From contig SJRY01000219.1 of NCBI GenBank assembly GCA_011319805.1, positions 1 to 63,426 on the forward strand: a stretch of 63,426 bases of DNA, read 5' to 3'. Each line of letters opens with the position of its first letter. Position 1 is the stretch's first letter. The position numbers were made by a program, and so were the translations under genes. Source of the DNA: Macrocybe gigantea. Lineage: Eukaryota > Basidiomycota > Agaricomycetes > Agaricales > Callistosporiaceae. Below, piece after piece: positions 41,700 to 53,484 of this stretch. Under the pieces are notes generated by a model. That model did no database searches, had not been told where the DNA came from, and saw nothing but the letters and a program-made list of their open reading frames with translations.

Positions 41700-44143
41700 A
41701 TTAGAGATTTAGCAACTTTTGCATATTCCTTGATGAATCATCAATAAAAGTTCATAAATTCCAAGAACTTTTGTAGTTCTTTCTTCATTTTTGGTGTTGG
41801 CCAAGATTGTATAGATGCAATCTTCTCTGGTTCCATCTCTACTTTTCCTTCTCTTATAATATATCCTAGTAGTGGGACTTTTGATGATTCCCAGATGCAT
41901 TTTGGTCCCTTGATGAATAGGTCATTCTTGTTTAGTATCTCCACAACTTCTATAGTGTTCTTTTGAAGTTCTTCTTGTGTTCATCCAATGATTATGATGC
42001 CATTCATATAGATTATGCACACTCTTCTTCATAGTAGGTCTTGGAAAAGGCTTGCCATCATTCAGCTGAAAGTGCCTGGTGTGTTGCACTGTTCAAAGTA
42101 TATGACTGTCAGTTCAAAGAGTCCTCTTACTATTAGAAAGGCTGTATATCTTGATCGTTTGGTGATTTATCTTACACATTTTGGGGCATCTGTCAAAGAC
42201 AATTTCTCCTATCCTCTATTTGATCATTGGATTGTGATAAACAAGCCAGTCATATTCTAGTAGCATGTCAGTTTTCTCAGTATCAAGAACGATAGCTTCT
42301 ATATGCTCCTTATATTCTTTGATATTGATGTGGACTTCTACTACTCGATCTGCTATTTTCTAGTGGTTGAGTGATCTGTCTGCATTTATGATTGGAATCT
42401 TCTTAATTCATCATGTCTTCAGCCCTGTTTTCATTACTATAGCAGTGTTGATACAGATTCTGTCTGCTCTGCTATCGACTTCTGGTGTTATGATAGTTAT
42501 TCCTTTTCATATTCATATCTTAGCTGGTACTGCATGTTCTTTCCTTTTGGATAGTTTGTCACCTCAGATGGTTTTCCTTAGTGCTTTAGATTGCTTTGTA
42601 GGAATAGTGTATTTCAGAGTATGGGATGATCTATATCTGGTATTAAAGCAAGTCTGTTTCAGCTGTATGGTTTGCAATTTAGCACCTCCTAGTTGGACCC
42701 TTCAACAAAACCCTCTTTGTCAGAGCTTTCTTCATCCTTGTCTTCTTCATCCTCTCCTTCTTCTTTCACTTCTCTGACTCAGGATTTTCCTTTCTTTTTC
42801 TTCTTGCAGTTCCATGCATAATGTCCCTTCAAGCTGCAGTTGAAACATGTGATATTTGCCACTCCTTTTTACAGTTCTGGGCAATTTCATAAAAGATGCT
42901 CTGGCTTATTGCAATTGAAGCAATTGTTACTTCATACTTTGTCAACTTCCATTGCCTGTCCTGCTCCTTGGTTTGGATTTCCAGGCTTGTGCTGATTGCT
43001 TGTGAATTCTCTTCTTATTACATTTCTGTATTTATTGATGTTTTGTCCAATCACTTGAACTGTCTTGATATACTCATCTCCATCTGTTGGGAGTGCAGAG
43101 ATTGAATGTACTGCTTCTGCTATCCTCCAGTTTAAGCTCTTTTGGAGTAAGAAATGAGAGGCTGTTTCCATCATTCCTGCTTTCTCTGCGAGGTCTATGA
43201 ATTCATCTAGAAATTCATTGATGGGTCGGTTTCCCTGTCTAATATTGAATAGCTTGCTTCTTGCTTGTGATGTTGCTGAATCATATCTCTATCTTGATTA
43301 TAAAGTCAGCCCATGTGCTTTGATTAGTGGTAGTGTCAATCTTCTTTGATGCCCAGTGGGCTCCTAGTCTATCAGTCATTCTGGACAAGATTGCCCTGAT
43401 CTTCTGTATATCTGTGAGATCTCCATGTGCAGTTATATAGAGTTTCATCTTTCTCCACCAAATGTTGAAGGCTGTTCGATCTCCTGTGAAGGATTTTAGA
43501 TCAGCAATAATTCCCTTGTATTCTATTGTCATCCTTTGAGGAGTTTCTTCATTGTTGTCTTAGTCCTGGTTCTTCTGTTCTTGGGTCTGCTGTAGTTGGA
43601 TGTATTTAGTTGTGTCTATTGTACTTGTACTTAGGCTTGCTGTTTTTAAATCTGTTTCTGTCTTCATTCCTCTCTTTGTTCTTTCCAGTAGTCTAGGTTG
43701 ACTCCTGTGATTCTACAGGCTTATTCAAAATTGGCCCACTCTACAGTGGTCAGTCTATTTGTCTGTAGTAATCCTTTTTACTCCCTCTACCAATAGTTCC
43801 CAGTTGCTGTTGCTTACTTTCTCCACAGTGGTGTGATTCCCTCCTTATACTGTGTTTCAGTAGATTGGTCCTCTGAAGGGGTTCTGTTATATGCTCTGTA
43901 CATCATGTCCTCTCTGTATCAATATGTCTTCTTCCTGCATTCAGTGATTATAGTTCTCAATCTGTTGTCACCTGAAGTCCCAGGCTTGTATTCATTCTTC
44001 TCTTGTTTTCTTGCAAATAGATTCATCCTCTTCTTCGGCAAGAAGATTCTGGTCTGACCACAGCTCTTCTGGACTTATCCCATATTCTCCTTCTAGGAAA
44101 AGTTCTGCAATGAGTTGTGCTGCTCCTTCACTGAGGATTTCAG
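41700..44143 (-). mobile_element. Decayed gypsy element J, gag to RT part, inverted relative to its other half
   Basis: Same family as 20414-26927, with strong CpG decay. Read on the minus strand: gag (zinc-knuckle region near 42730-42900), protease (about 42440-42500), an internal deletion at about 42146 that removes most of the RT palm, then the RT end to AKVAKSL, where it meets the hAT terminus at 41700. The right edge at 44143 is cut by the poly(T) of LINE K. The pol continues at 56271 on the plus strand. Confidence 0.85.
41700..44143 (-). pseudogene. Gypsy gag-pol remnant (element J, first half)
   Basis: Recognisable stretches are [12 protein letters not shown] capsid, FIIKIEI, FNIWWRKMKLYITAHGDL, REFTSNQHKPGNPNQGAG, and the RT end PKCIWESSKVPLLGY and LQKFLEFMNFY. 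It serves as a check on the intact copy: it keeps bases that were lost there (ITAHGDLTD versus the shifted ITARRPHGY). Stops and indels throughout; non-functional. Confidence 0.8.
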
Positions 44144-44536
44144 TTTTTTTTTTTTTTTTTAATTCAACAATTTCTATAGTGGTGTTTGGTGGCAGTCTAC
44201 TTGTACATACATGAGGGTATCTATGATAAGTACAATGTATCCAATGATACAGAAGCAAAGGGATAAACATAGAGGGCACACTAACCCTGATATCTCCTGC
44301 CTGTGCCTGTGAGGCTTATGCCCATGCTTACTCATTCTCTCAGTCTACATCCCCCAGCTCCTAAGAGCCAGAAGTGGTCAATTCCATGCAGAGGATTCAA
44401 AAGGGCCCATAATGACAGATGTTGAAGAATCTGCAATGCGCATTGAAGCTTGGTGTTCGCTTTTATCAAATGCCATGCTGACTTGATGCTCTGAGTCCTC
44501 CAGCCCAAGGGCTGGTTGCAGTTACTTCTATGCAAA

Positions 44537-44856
44537 TGTTAGGCTAGACGAATCTCAGAAGGACTCGGGCAGACTAAGTGCGAGAGTGGTCTTGAGATAA
44601 TGGCAAAAGGAATATTAAGCCTAGCGCTACTGGTACATCTGGGAGTCCTTATATACATTACAGTACTCGAGCATGGACCATGGGCTGCGCAATGCTGTGG
44701 ACTGTGGATGAGTAAGACTGGAAGGAGATGACTCAGAATGACTAGGGAAGTGGGATGACTCGATGGCTGCATGCTGTGCAGCATGACGGGGGAGATAAGG
44801 GGTGTGGGAAAGATAAGATAAGAAAATGAATGGTCCTTTGGGCAATGTCTGTAACA
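44537..44856 (-). mobile_element. Solo gypsy LTR with GCAAA target duplication
   Basis: 320 bp of the same LTR as 20414-20733, flanked by GCAAA at 44532-44536 and 44857-44861. It lies in the 3' UTR of LINE K. Few differences from the intact LTRs, so it is relatively young. Confidence 0.92.
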
Positions 44857-44861
44857 GCAAA

Positions 44862-45415
44862 GGCCCCATAAGGAGCTATAACCCAGAGAATCCCCTGCTG
44901 TGAAAGGGCAGTTACCTTCCCCCGGATTCGGAATAAAAGCACCTGCCACCTTATTTGACGTTAGGTACTTAACAAACTAGGAACATATAAAGGTATTATA
45001 CTGGCATTTAGTTGGCCTGTTCCAGTTCTGGCACAAAGTCATAACATAGATGGAGTCCTCAGGCCCACATCTGCAAGAGCATTCATTGCTCTCCAATGCG
45101 ATTTATCACATTCATTGAGTCAAGGAAGCACATGATGGATGTAACTCCATTTTGTGTGATGGCCTTTTGGATTGATATACATAATCCAATCAGCTCAGAA
45201 TCATTGCTAGTCACTTTACTGACAGGCCGACATACTTTCTGGATGAGTCTAGTGTCCTAGTAGACCTGGGAAGAGTATACTGACTGTTTATTGAGCATAT
45301 CTGCTTTTGTGGGCATGGCACCATTACTACTGGTATATACACAATGGGGCTCAAGCTGGCACTCAGTGAGTGCCTGTTCAAGCAATGCATGATAAGCCTT
45401 GACAGAGTCTTCATC
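44862..45415 (-). pseudogene. LINE ORF2 C-terminal remnant (copy K)
   Basis: Encodes fragments of the C-terminus (AGAFIPNPG, Cys/His region near 45050) and of RNase H (TSSNGAMPTKADM; the catalytic SSDG is now SSNG), with a deletion between them at about 45098. Ends at 45415, where the 5' UTR of copy L starts. Non-functional. Confidence 0.72.
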
Positions 45416-45613
45416 CAGCCACCTCTTTCTGCAATGCCCATTTGTAAATATTTGTAAATAATACTTGCACATCGCATCCATTGTTCTACAGCAGCAACAG
45501 TTGGGCCGATCATTGATCAGATTGCATATTCAGATTCTATTATCCTTGAGCACTCCCCATTTCTAAAATTGCGAAAATCAGCTGAAAATTGCCTGATTTA
45601 TTAGAGTTTTTCA

Positions 45614-47351
45614 ATGAGTGACGATCTGCTCAACATCGTTGGTAGCAGTGGCCCTCCACTGCTCAATCTGCACCCTGGGCAGCCTACTGCTGGCCCATCA
45701 CACTCTCCCACTCCACCTCCTCTGGCTCAGAGGAATGAGAGCCTTCTGTTTCAAGGTGGCGATGGTCTTATAGATACTGATGATACCAATGCTTCCAATG
45801 CAGGCAGGCCTACTGGACCCCCTGCCCCCCCTTCCCTGTCAATCCTGTCCACTGAGGCAGCATACAACAACAACCACATTGGCATTGCGGTCTTCTCTGA
45901 AGGTGACCAGTTCCTTCACAATGAAGCTAAGGCTGCAGCTGAATCTCTTGCTGCCCTCAAAGAGTGGATCTTGAAGGTTGGCTCATCCTCCATCTCTATT
46001 CTGGTAGGATATCAGTATGCCATTGCTGAAGACATTGCAACTCTGGTCAGCAGCACCAGCAATGTGAACATGTTCTCTATCCCTATGCTCGATGGACCTC
46101 AGCACATCCTCAGAACATATTTGCATGACATTGTCAAAGCGCATCTCCCCTCTTGTAGGAAGGCAACTCATTTCACTAACCCCACCCCTCACAACTCTCC
46201 ATCTGGTACTGTACGCCTAGAGGACTCCCGTTCAAATCAGGGTGCTCACCCTCCAAGACCACCTCAGAATCTGAACTGCCCTCCTCCTCCTCAGTTGTGG
46301 TCCTGCTCCCACATGCCTGGTCATGGACTGCCCCCTCCTGTAAATAGGGCTACTTGCCCTGCAGCTGGCAAGTGCTCTTATGTGCAAGCACTGGCCCAAC
46401 CAACCAATACTTCTGCTGAGGCTATCGTAGCCTTGGCAAAAACCTTTCCATACCTCTCCATGGAAAAGAATGTCTCCTTGCAAAAGGAAGCAACTGGGCA
46501 GCCTTCCGGACCACCTAAGAAGAAGGTGAAGTCCACTTCTTATGGCCTATTCTGATGGAATGTTAGGGTGACCTTTACTTTCCCTGTGGACAACGCCTCT
46601 GTTGCTGCCAGTTTTCTCCTCTCAGCCTTCAATCAAGGGTTGACTGCTGGCAAGTCCTGGATTCAATGCAAATCCATCCAGGATCACTCCACCTCTTTGT
46701 TCTCTTATTTGATGATGAAGGTGGCATCCTCTAAAGACCTTGGCATTTTGCATAAGGCCACTCTCCGGTGTGCCCTGGTGGGATCTACCATTGAGCTAGC
46801 CATTCCTATGAGCATTTCCTATGTGAAACTGCTCGACGTACTATATTTCAGTGTCAATGGCAGCATCATTACTACCCAGCAAGCTTACGAGATTCTCTGA
46901 GACTCCTCATTCTTGGATCTCATCACTCTCATTGGAGTTCCGCACATCATGCATAACTCCAAGAACTCCAATACTGCAACCATCTGGTTCAATATTGAAG
47001 ACACATCAACTGGCTAGAATGTAAAGGCTCTGGACAACTGCACTGTTATAGTCTGGAACTGGCAGTGCCAGTTCTATGCTGCTCTTTCATCACTAGGAGT
47101 TCCTCTCTGCGAATGTTGCTGGTGCTGGGGGCACTCCACTTTGAAGTGCAACCAGCAATCCCTCCAGTGCCCAATCTGTGGAGAATCCCACAGAAAAGAA
47201 CACCACTGCACACTTGCATCCTGCTGCAAGGCAAGACCTAAAGCTAACCCTCCTCAAACAACACTATCAGCTGGTACGTGATCAAACTTGATCAAGTTCC
47301 AAATATTCTAATGCCTCCCCACAGTATAATGCAAAGGCCGACACATCATGA
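45614..47351 (+). pseudogene. LINE ORF1, copy L
   Basis: Starts MSDDLLNIVGSSGPPLLN. 313 codons are open to a TGA at about 46553 (CGA in other copies), then 46568-46900 and a knuckle region with CECCWCWGHSTLKC and CPICGESHRKEHH. Several knuckle residues after 47250 are lost by a deletion that removes the third Cys cluster. The intact length would be about 579 aa. Confidence 0.82.
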
Positions 47352-49089
47352 GCGACACCTCCAGTGGGCCAGCTCTGGCTGTTGTCCCTGGATCAGGTAG
47401 GCACTCATTGATTTCTTTATTTCATATTTTCTCTCAAAATGTAAATAGGAAATATATACACATGGACATTCTCCTCTCCACTCTTAGAGAGGATTATGAT
47501 ATTCTGTTCTTCCAAGAGCCCACTTGAAACCTATTGAGACATGCCCCATCAGCACATAGCACTGATAGAGAGCCAGTAATTGGAGGCCCCAGTCATCCAG
47601 ACTGGACTTGTATTGTCCGCCGCTCATCATATGAGGACCCCCCTCATGTGATAGCATATGTTCACAACTACCTATAGCAGCTGCATCCATCCCTCAGATA
47701 TGATCTTGTAGATAGTCGCAATCTGATGGTTATTAGTTTCTCTACTCTAGGAGAACCCTTATTTCTCGCAAATGCCTACTCTGATATAGATGGAAGCACC
47801 ATTCACCTACTGCACAATTGTGCAGAAAGATCTGATTTCTCTAACTTGGCTTATCTGGATAGGGACTTCAATTGTCATTATGAACTCTGGGATAGAGTCC
47901 ATACTTCACAGCACATATGAGGAGAGATGCTATGTAATGCAGCACTTGACCTTGGACTAGAATGGGCAGAGCCATCTAATCATGGCCTGACCTTTGTCTC
48001 CCACAACCCAGAGCTGTAGCCCTTGGTTATTGATTTGATGTTCATCCCTATCAATGTTGCTGGGGTGGCACCTGTCATTGTTAATGACTTGAGGTTGACT
48101 TTGGACCACTGTCCACTGTTACTTTCATTAGACATTCTGCTGTTGGACCTCTCCAATCCATGCTGGACTCTTCCAAAGGACAGCATGCCAGAATTTATCT
48201 CCGACATTGCTGGCGATCTGCTCGGTATGGACTTGGTACCAATCAGTCACCAGATGACCTGGAGAGCATCCTTCACACTTTCTCCAGATCAGTTGACCAT
48301 GCTTGGGATCTCCATTCTAAAGAGTGCAAGCTTTTGAAATGGAGCAAAGGCTGGTAGAACCAGCATTATTCTGAAACTTTGGACACCTTCAGACAGACCC
48401 AGTCTGAAGGTGACCATTGCATCTGGTGAAGAGCCATTAATGATGCTAAGTGTGCCTTCTTTGATCAGCAAATCAAAGAAGTCACTGAGAAATCACAACA
48501 TCTATGGGATCTAGCTGCATAGACGAAGCAACAGCTGCTTCCTGCCTATGAGGCCATCTCCTTCCAGGGACAACCATGTAACTCTATCAAGTCACTCTGG
48601 AATGCACTCAATAGATCTTATAATGCTGCATCTGACTGACCAGTCAATTTGGACAAGCTCGATGATCTCAAGCCACATCCAGCCTAGGACTGGGTCCCAT
48701 TTTCTGCTGCAGAACTCCGAGAGTCCTTAGAGCCCTATAGTAATACCTCTGCCCCAGGCCCAGACTATCTGTCCTGGGACCATATCAAACAACTAGTGAA
48801 GTTCCCTCACTTAGCTGGTTTTATCCTGAATATCACTAATGCATGTTTAGAACTGGGCCATTGGCCCTCATACTTTAAGCAGAGCTTGTCGGTCATCATT
48901 CTAAAGCCCAGCAAGCCTGTGTATGACACTCCGAAGGCCTTTCATCTGATTGTGCTTTTGAACATGCTCAGTAAACTTGTTGAGAAAATGCTAGTGTGGT
49001 GTATGCAGTATGAAGTGACCAAATTCTCTGTGTTTGACCTGAAGCAGTTTGGTGGCATCTGGCAGAACTCTATGGAGGATGCTAGTGTC
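47348..49089 (+). pseudogene. LINE ORF2 N-terminal part, copy L
   Basis: Endonuclease motifs remain readable in pieces: FLANAYSDIDGS, DRDFNCHYELWD (GDFN has become RDFN), VIDLMFIPINV and LTLDHCPLLLSLD (the conserved SDH has become LDH). Then the linker and RT start (VIILKPSKPVYDTPKAFH). Many TGA/TAG stops. The catalytic changes alone would abolish nicking. Confidence 0.8.
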
Positions 49090-49366
49090 TAGTGTTGCCA
49101 CGGCTTGGCTAACCACAAGTCGGCTCTGGTGAGCCATGACTTCGGGTCTGACTCGGCTCAGCAGGTAAAGCCGAGCCGATTTATTCAGCTAAGCCTGTTT
49201 GGGCTGACTAAACTGGTCACTAAGCCGGCTCTCGGACCTGTTCAGTGACAGCAAAATGCTATTGAGGCACATGCGTCATCATCGTTTGGCTTATGTGGAG
49301 AGTCGAAATGTGCTGGTGTAGTATAGAAAAAGTAACCTGTATTTCGTTTGTGTTAAATAGACAATA

Positions 49367-52300
49367 TTAGTTTGTTTCATTCATCTCCTCATCATAATAC
49401 TGCCCCGTCATTCGTAAAATGTCATCCATGATCGATGAATCAGCATTACTAGCCAGTCTGGCAAGCAAATCGCCATCACTAGGCATCAAGTCCGAAATCA
49501 GAGTAAGGAGGCCTTGTGTGAAATTGATGCGATCCTTCTTGTATGCGAATTTGAGTAACTGAAGGGCTTCCATAAGTGCTGGATGAATGCGATTGCATTT
49601 TTTTGTGTCCGTTTCGCTGGCTGATGAGAATATTCACTCTAACGGAACAGCTGAGGCAGGTACAGAGAGATAGTCGAGTGCCATAGCGTAAAGGGTAGGA
49701 AAGACCGTTTCGTTCACCTGGATAAATTCATGAGAGGTCATTCGAATATTCAATATTTATCAACTTACCTGCCAAAATCGAAGTGGAACAATTTCACCTA
49801 TATTATGCAATGGGCCCATGACATAGTGTTGAAATTCTTCCTCGACGCTCTGGGTTCCGGTCGAGATGCCACGTCCTTCTGTCACCTTCAACGTCAGTTT
49901 CTGCCAGGCAAGTTGTCGTGGAGTGATGTGACGTGGCTCAGCAGGGGCATTGCTCGCGATCCACGTGACTGGTTGATTACGCTGATATTCCATCATCTAC
50001 TTGAATATCAGCAGTTGATCAAATAGAAACACAACTGAACGTACTGTTTCCTTGATTGCTTTCTCAGCCTTGTCAGCATATTCCTGTTCCCAGTAGACTT
50101 GAAACCACGACATCCACACAGTCGGATTTAGAACTAGACAATGCTATCAGTAAATGTCCATGTCACAATGGGCTACTCACATAATGCGATTGCATAGGCT
50201 CGGGTATCGTCGATTTTTCAGTAGTACTTGATAGCATAGTCCAAACTGACATCAATGAAAGGACCAAGATGCGGTTTCTTCTTGCGGAGCTCTTCCCAGA
50301 GAGTCATGAATGTCTCTATGGCAGGGATTGTATCACATAGTGTAGGTACCTGCTCAAACGATAAGACATTGTACACGTTATGTGGCACCTAAGGAGGAAT
50401 AAATGAAAAAAGTCTGTTAATAGAATGCTCCAGCTACAATACCTCGAGGATGCTCTTAATATCGACCAAAACCTGCCATTCACATGACGTTAAATGTAGT
50501 TTGTGAAGAGCTTTCTGTTCCGGCAATGACAAAAAGACTTCAATTGGCTATTTGGGATTCATTGTAAGACTGTGAATCCACGACCAAGTTGGATTGGTAA
50601 TATATATCTGATGGAGATAAAGGAATCACTCAACCATCAGGAACGTTGAATCCCATTGTGTCCTGACATCGAGGAGAAGCTCGTAGATGGTTAATAATAG
50701 GCCTTCGTTGTCCTTGAATCTTCCGCGTGCGATGCCATCTTAAATGACTTGAAAGAATGCTTCTTTTCATTGACCAGATGAATGCACAGTACAGCAAACA
50801 TTCCGGACCAAGACGAGTGGATTACGAGCCATGGCTTCCTCATACGTTTGACGAGCTTCGTTATCCCAGCTAGGAGGGGGTGGAATGGAGTGCAGAATAC
50901 TCTCATTGAAATCTTGGTTGTTACTTGGATCTGAGGTATCCAAGAAAACGTTCAGGATCACGGATGTGTCAAGGGAAATGGTAAAAGCATCGGATGTTGA
51001 CGGTTCAATACAAATGTTGGTGCGTTCTTCTGGTTTGCTCGAGAACATCTTAATGACATGTGTCACACAAATGTGCACAACATGAGGAAAGCATCGTATA
51101 CGATTCTCTCGGTAGTGAAATGGGATATCGCATTGTCAGAGGAGGGACTCGAGATGTTGAAGAGTAGTCACGTTGTTGGACATGTTGTCAAGAGTGAAAA
51201 GTCCAACCTACTTAAATGTTAGAGCTAGCACTTCTTGTATGTAAAATGGCATTATCTTGACAGTTACTCCGACGTGGTCTAAAAGAGGGAGGACGACTCT
51301 AGCAAGACGTTCTCTGGAGTGTGTGCCATGCAGGTGATGAAAAGCAATCAGGGAACACTCGAGACTGAGAGCACGACTGTCACTGTCACGGCTTATCCAA
51401 TGTGCTGTGATAGCCAAGAACAGGCGTAAAGATAACGAGGACCAAATATCCATTGTGAAGTTCACTTTTCTGGGAGCGTTCTGAAAAATCTGATGAATAA
51501 CAAGACAGAAATATGTAAATCAAAAACAAACCGCAAAGTTCTGCCTTAATTCAGGTAGAAGATAGTGTACTCACTGCATAATCAATTCCCTTATCTTTGT
51601 CCGATGAGGAATGTCCGCATCGCGCAGTGCTTCCCGCAGAAGGAGGAGCAGCGTCCGGAACTCTGGGCATTCAATGATGCTGATGGACTAAACGGGAATA
51701 ACAGTCAGTATCAGGCTGTCATGTACAAACTATGGGCCTACCTGATCATCGACGATGATGAATCTGATGAGATACTCATGAAACCTCTCGAGCGTGAAAG
51801 GTAGTCTGTTGGCATCTAGTGCTGATAAGGCTGGAGCATTCCTTGTATCGGCACTCTGAACTTTCCATTCCTTACTTGCGCAAACATTGAGGTACTCGTC
51901 CTGGTGCTTGCTGAACAAGTGGTCGTGAAGGGGAGAGTTTGAAGTCGTGGAACTAAAGACCTTGTTGATTCCGTTCTTCCTACAATATGGCAAGCATTAG
52001 GGAGATGAATTCAGGGCTATTGAGATCGACTTACTTGCACAAAAGGCATACGGTGCCTACGGTCTTGTCCGATTTATCGAAGAAGTGTTGTATATCATAG
52101 GCGATATTTTGTCCTTTGGACTTTGCAGGGCCCGTGAAATTGATGACTGGAAGGGGTGAAGAGCCGGCTTCAGTTGCCAGACTCTCTGACGGTGGTGGCA
52201 CATTAGTAGAACTTTCATCGTCGCTGTACTGCTGGCCATCAATGCCTCCATAGTCAAACTCCTCACCAGAGGAAAGGTCGGGGGGAGATGCAGCTTGGCA

Positions 52301-52816
52301 TCTAGTGGGACAAGGCAGCAGAAGGGTCTGAGGCAGAAAGATCTCAGGCAGAATAGGATGCAGAGTGGGATCTGCTGAGGAAATCATAGAAGGCTGGAGA
52401 GAATGTAGAGCAGACTGCTGGGCTGCCAGATGAGTGGTGGGGTGAGTTGGCCGTGAAGGGATAGCCCGCTGTCTCCTTGTCTTTATTCCAGCACCACCTT
52501 CAGTTTCTGGAGTGTAAGGTTTGGGTGTAGAATCGATGGGAACTGTTGGCGGAGCATCCGTCGATGGCTCTGTAGTCGCTTGGCATCATGGTTTGCAAGG
52601 CATTACTGACTGGGTGGAGATGGCACAAGTCCGAAACACTCGCCTGGTCATATAAGGTGGAACATGCCACCTGATGATGCAGACAGGAGGGATTGAATGC
52701 GGTATGCATGCTACATCCTGCATGGCAAAGATAAGAGGCTCGATTACATTTAGAGAGTATGCTGGCAAGGGACGTACTTGAATGTTCCCCTCCTCGAGGT
52801 CCTCCCTAAGCTGCAT
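49367..52816 (-). pseudogene. hAT transposase gene, decayed (copy 2)
   Basis: Mirror of 37973-41422 with the same motifs and the same six premature stops and the same splice-donor defect. Intron positions mirror as 51980-52034, 51688-51741 and 51490-51574. Sharing of every disabling change means both copies came from an already dead element or have been made alike by gene conversion. Confidence 0.83.
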
Positions 52817-52997
52817 ATATGGTGGTGCTTTATCATCATGCGTTCGGGTTATCTGACCTACTTGGGCATCATTGACCCATTTATCCTCCTTATTGTCCGT
52901 TAACTTCTCAGACAGTCACTTCATTTCATGACATTCAAGTTACTCAGGTACTATCTAATGTAAATCGACGCCTAACTACAATGGGACGGCAACTTGG

Positions 52998-53236
52998 CAC
53001 ACCATGAGGAGGGATGGTGGTGGTAGTGGACGAAGAGTGGAAGCATGCAAAAGCGGAGTTGGGCAGCATCATAGAGTAGTGGGAAGTTGAAATGTCGGGT
53101 ATTGCCCGAGTCAGGAACTCGGTCCCGGGCAATACCCGACGTTTCAACTTCCCACTACCCTATGATGCCGCCCAACTCCGCTTTCGCACGCTTCCACTCC
53201 TCGTCCGCTACTACTACCATCCCCCTTCATGGTGTG
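52998..53236. repeat. 239-bp palindrome (copy 2)
   Basis: Same inverted repeat as 37553-37791, between the divergent transposase and Spt5-like genes. One substitution relative to copy 1 lies in the arm read as GVEVCESG/GVEACESG. Confidence 0.85.
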
Positions 53237-53484
53237 GTCGTCCACTCCTGGTAAGTCAACATTCGTTCTAGTAGTCAGTAAATAGTTATTGCAATGAAAA
53301 TGAGTGAGAAAAAAAATGAAAGGCAAAGAAGAATGTGTGAAATCAGTCATTGCACGACATACGTGTCGTTTGCAATGATCATTGCCATCATTTTACCCAT
53401 CGGTTTCGTGCGGCAGGATGCTGATAATAATTCTTAGCCTCTATGCCACACTCAAAGTTGCCGCAATGCCCTGATACATTTCAG

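Larger units (their letters stand above)
44144..45415 (-). mobile_element. LINE copy K, 3' end, minus strand
   Basis: Poly(T) 44144-44160, 3' UTR 44161-44531 with the stem CCAGCC-CUUG-GGCUGG (44500-44515), a solo gypsy LTR at 44537-44856, then the remaining 3' UTR and ORF2 end to 45415. It inserted into gypsy J gag and is truncated by LINE copy L. Confidence 0.83.
45416..49089 (+). mobile_element. LINE copy L, 5' two thirds
   Basis: 5' UTR 45416-45613, ORF1 45614-47351, ORF2 47348-49089. It is cut at 49089 in the RT region (QNSMEDASV) by hAT copy 2. Heavily decayed by CpG transitions, but the order and the ATGA overlap at 47348-47351 are kept. Confidence 0.87.

Noticed and set aside
49082..49089. 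Simple target duplication for each hAT copy on its own two sides
   Set aside because: GGGCTACC versus ATTAGAGA (copy 1) and CTAGTGTC versus CCTCTAAT (copy 2) do not match; only the crossed pair does.
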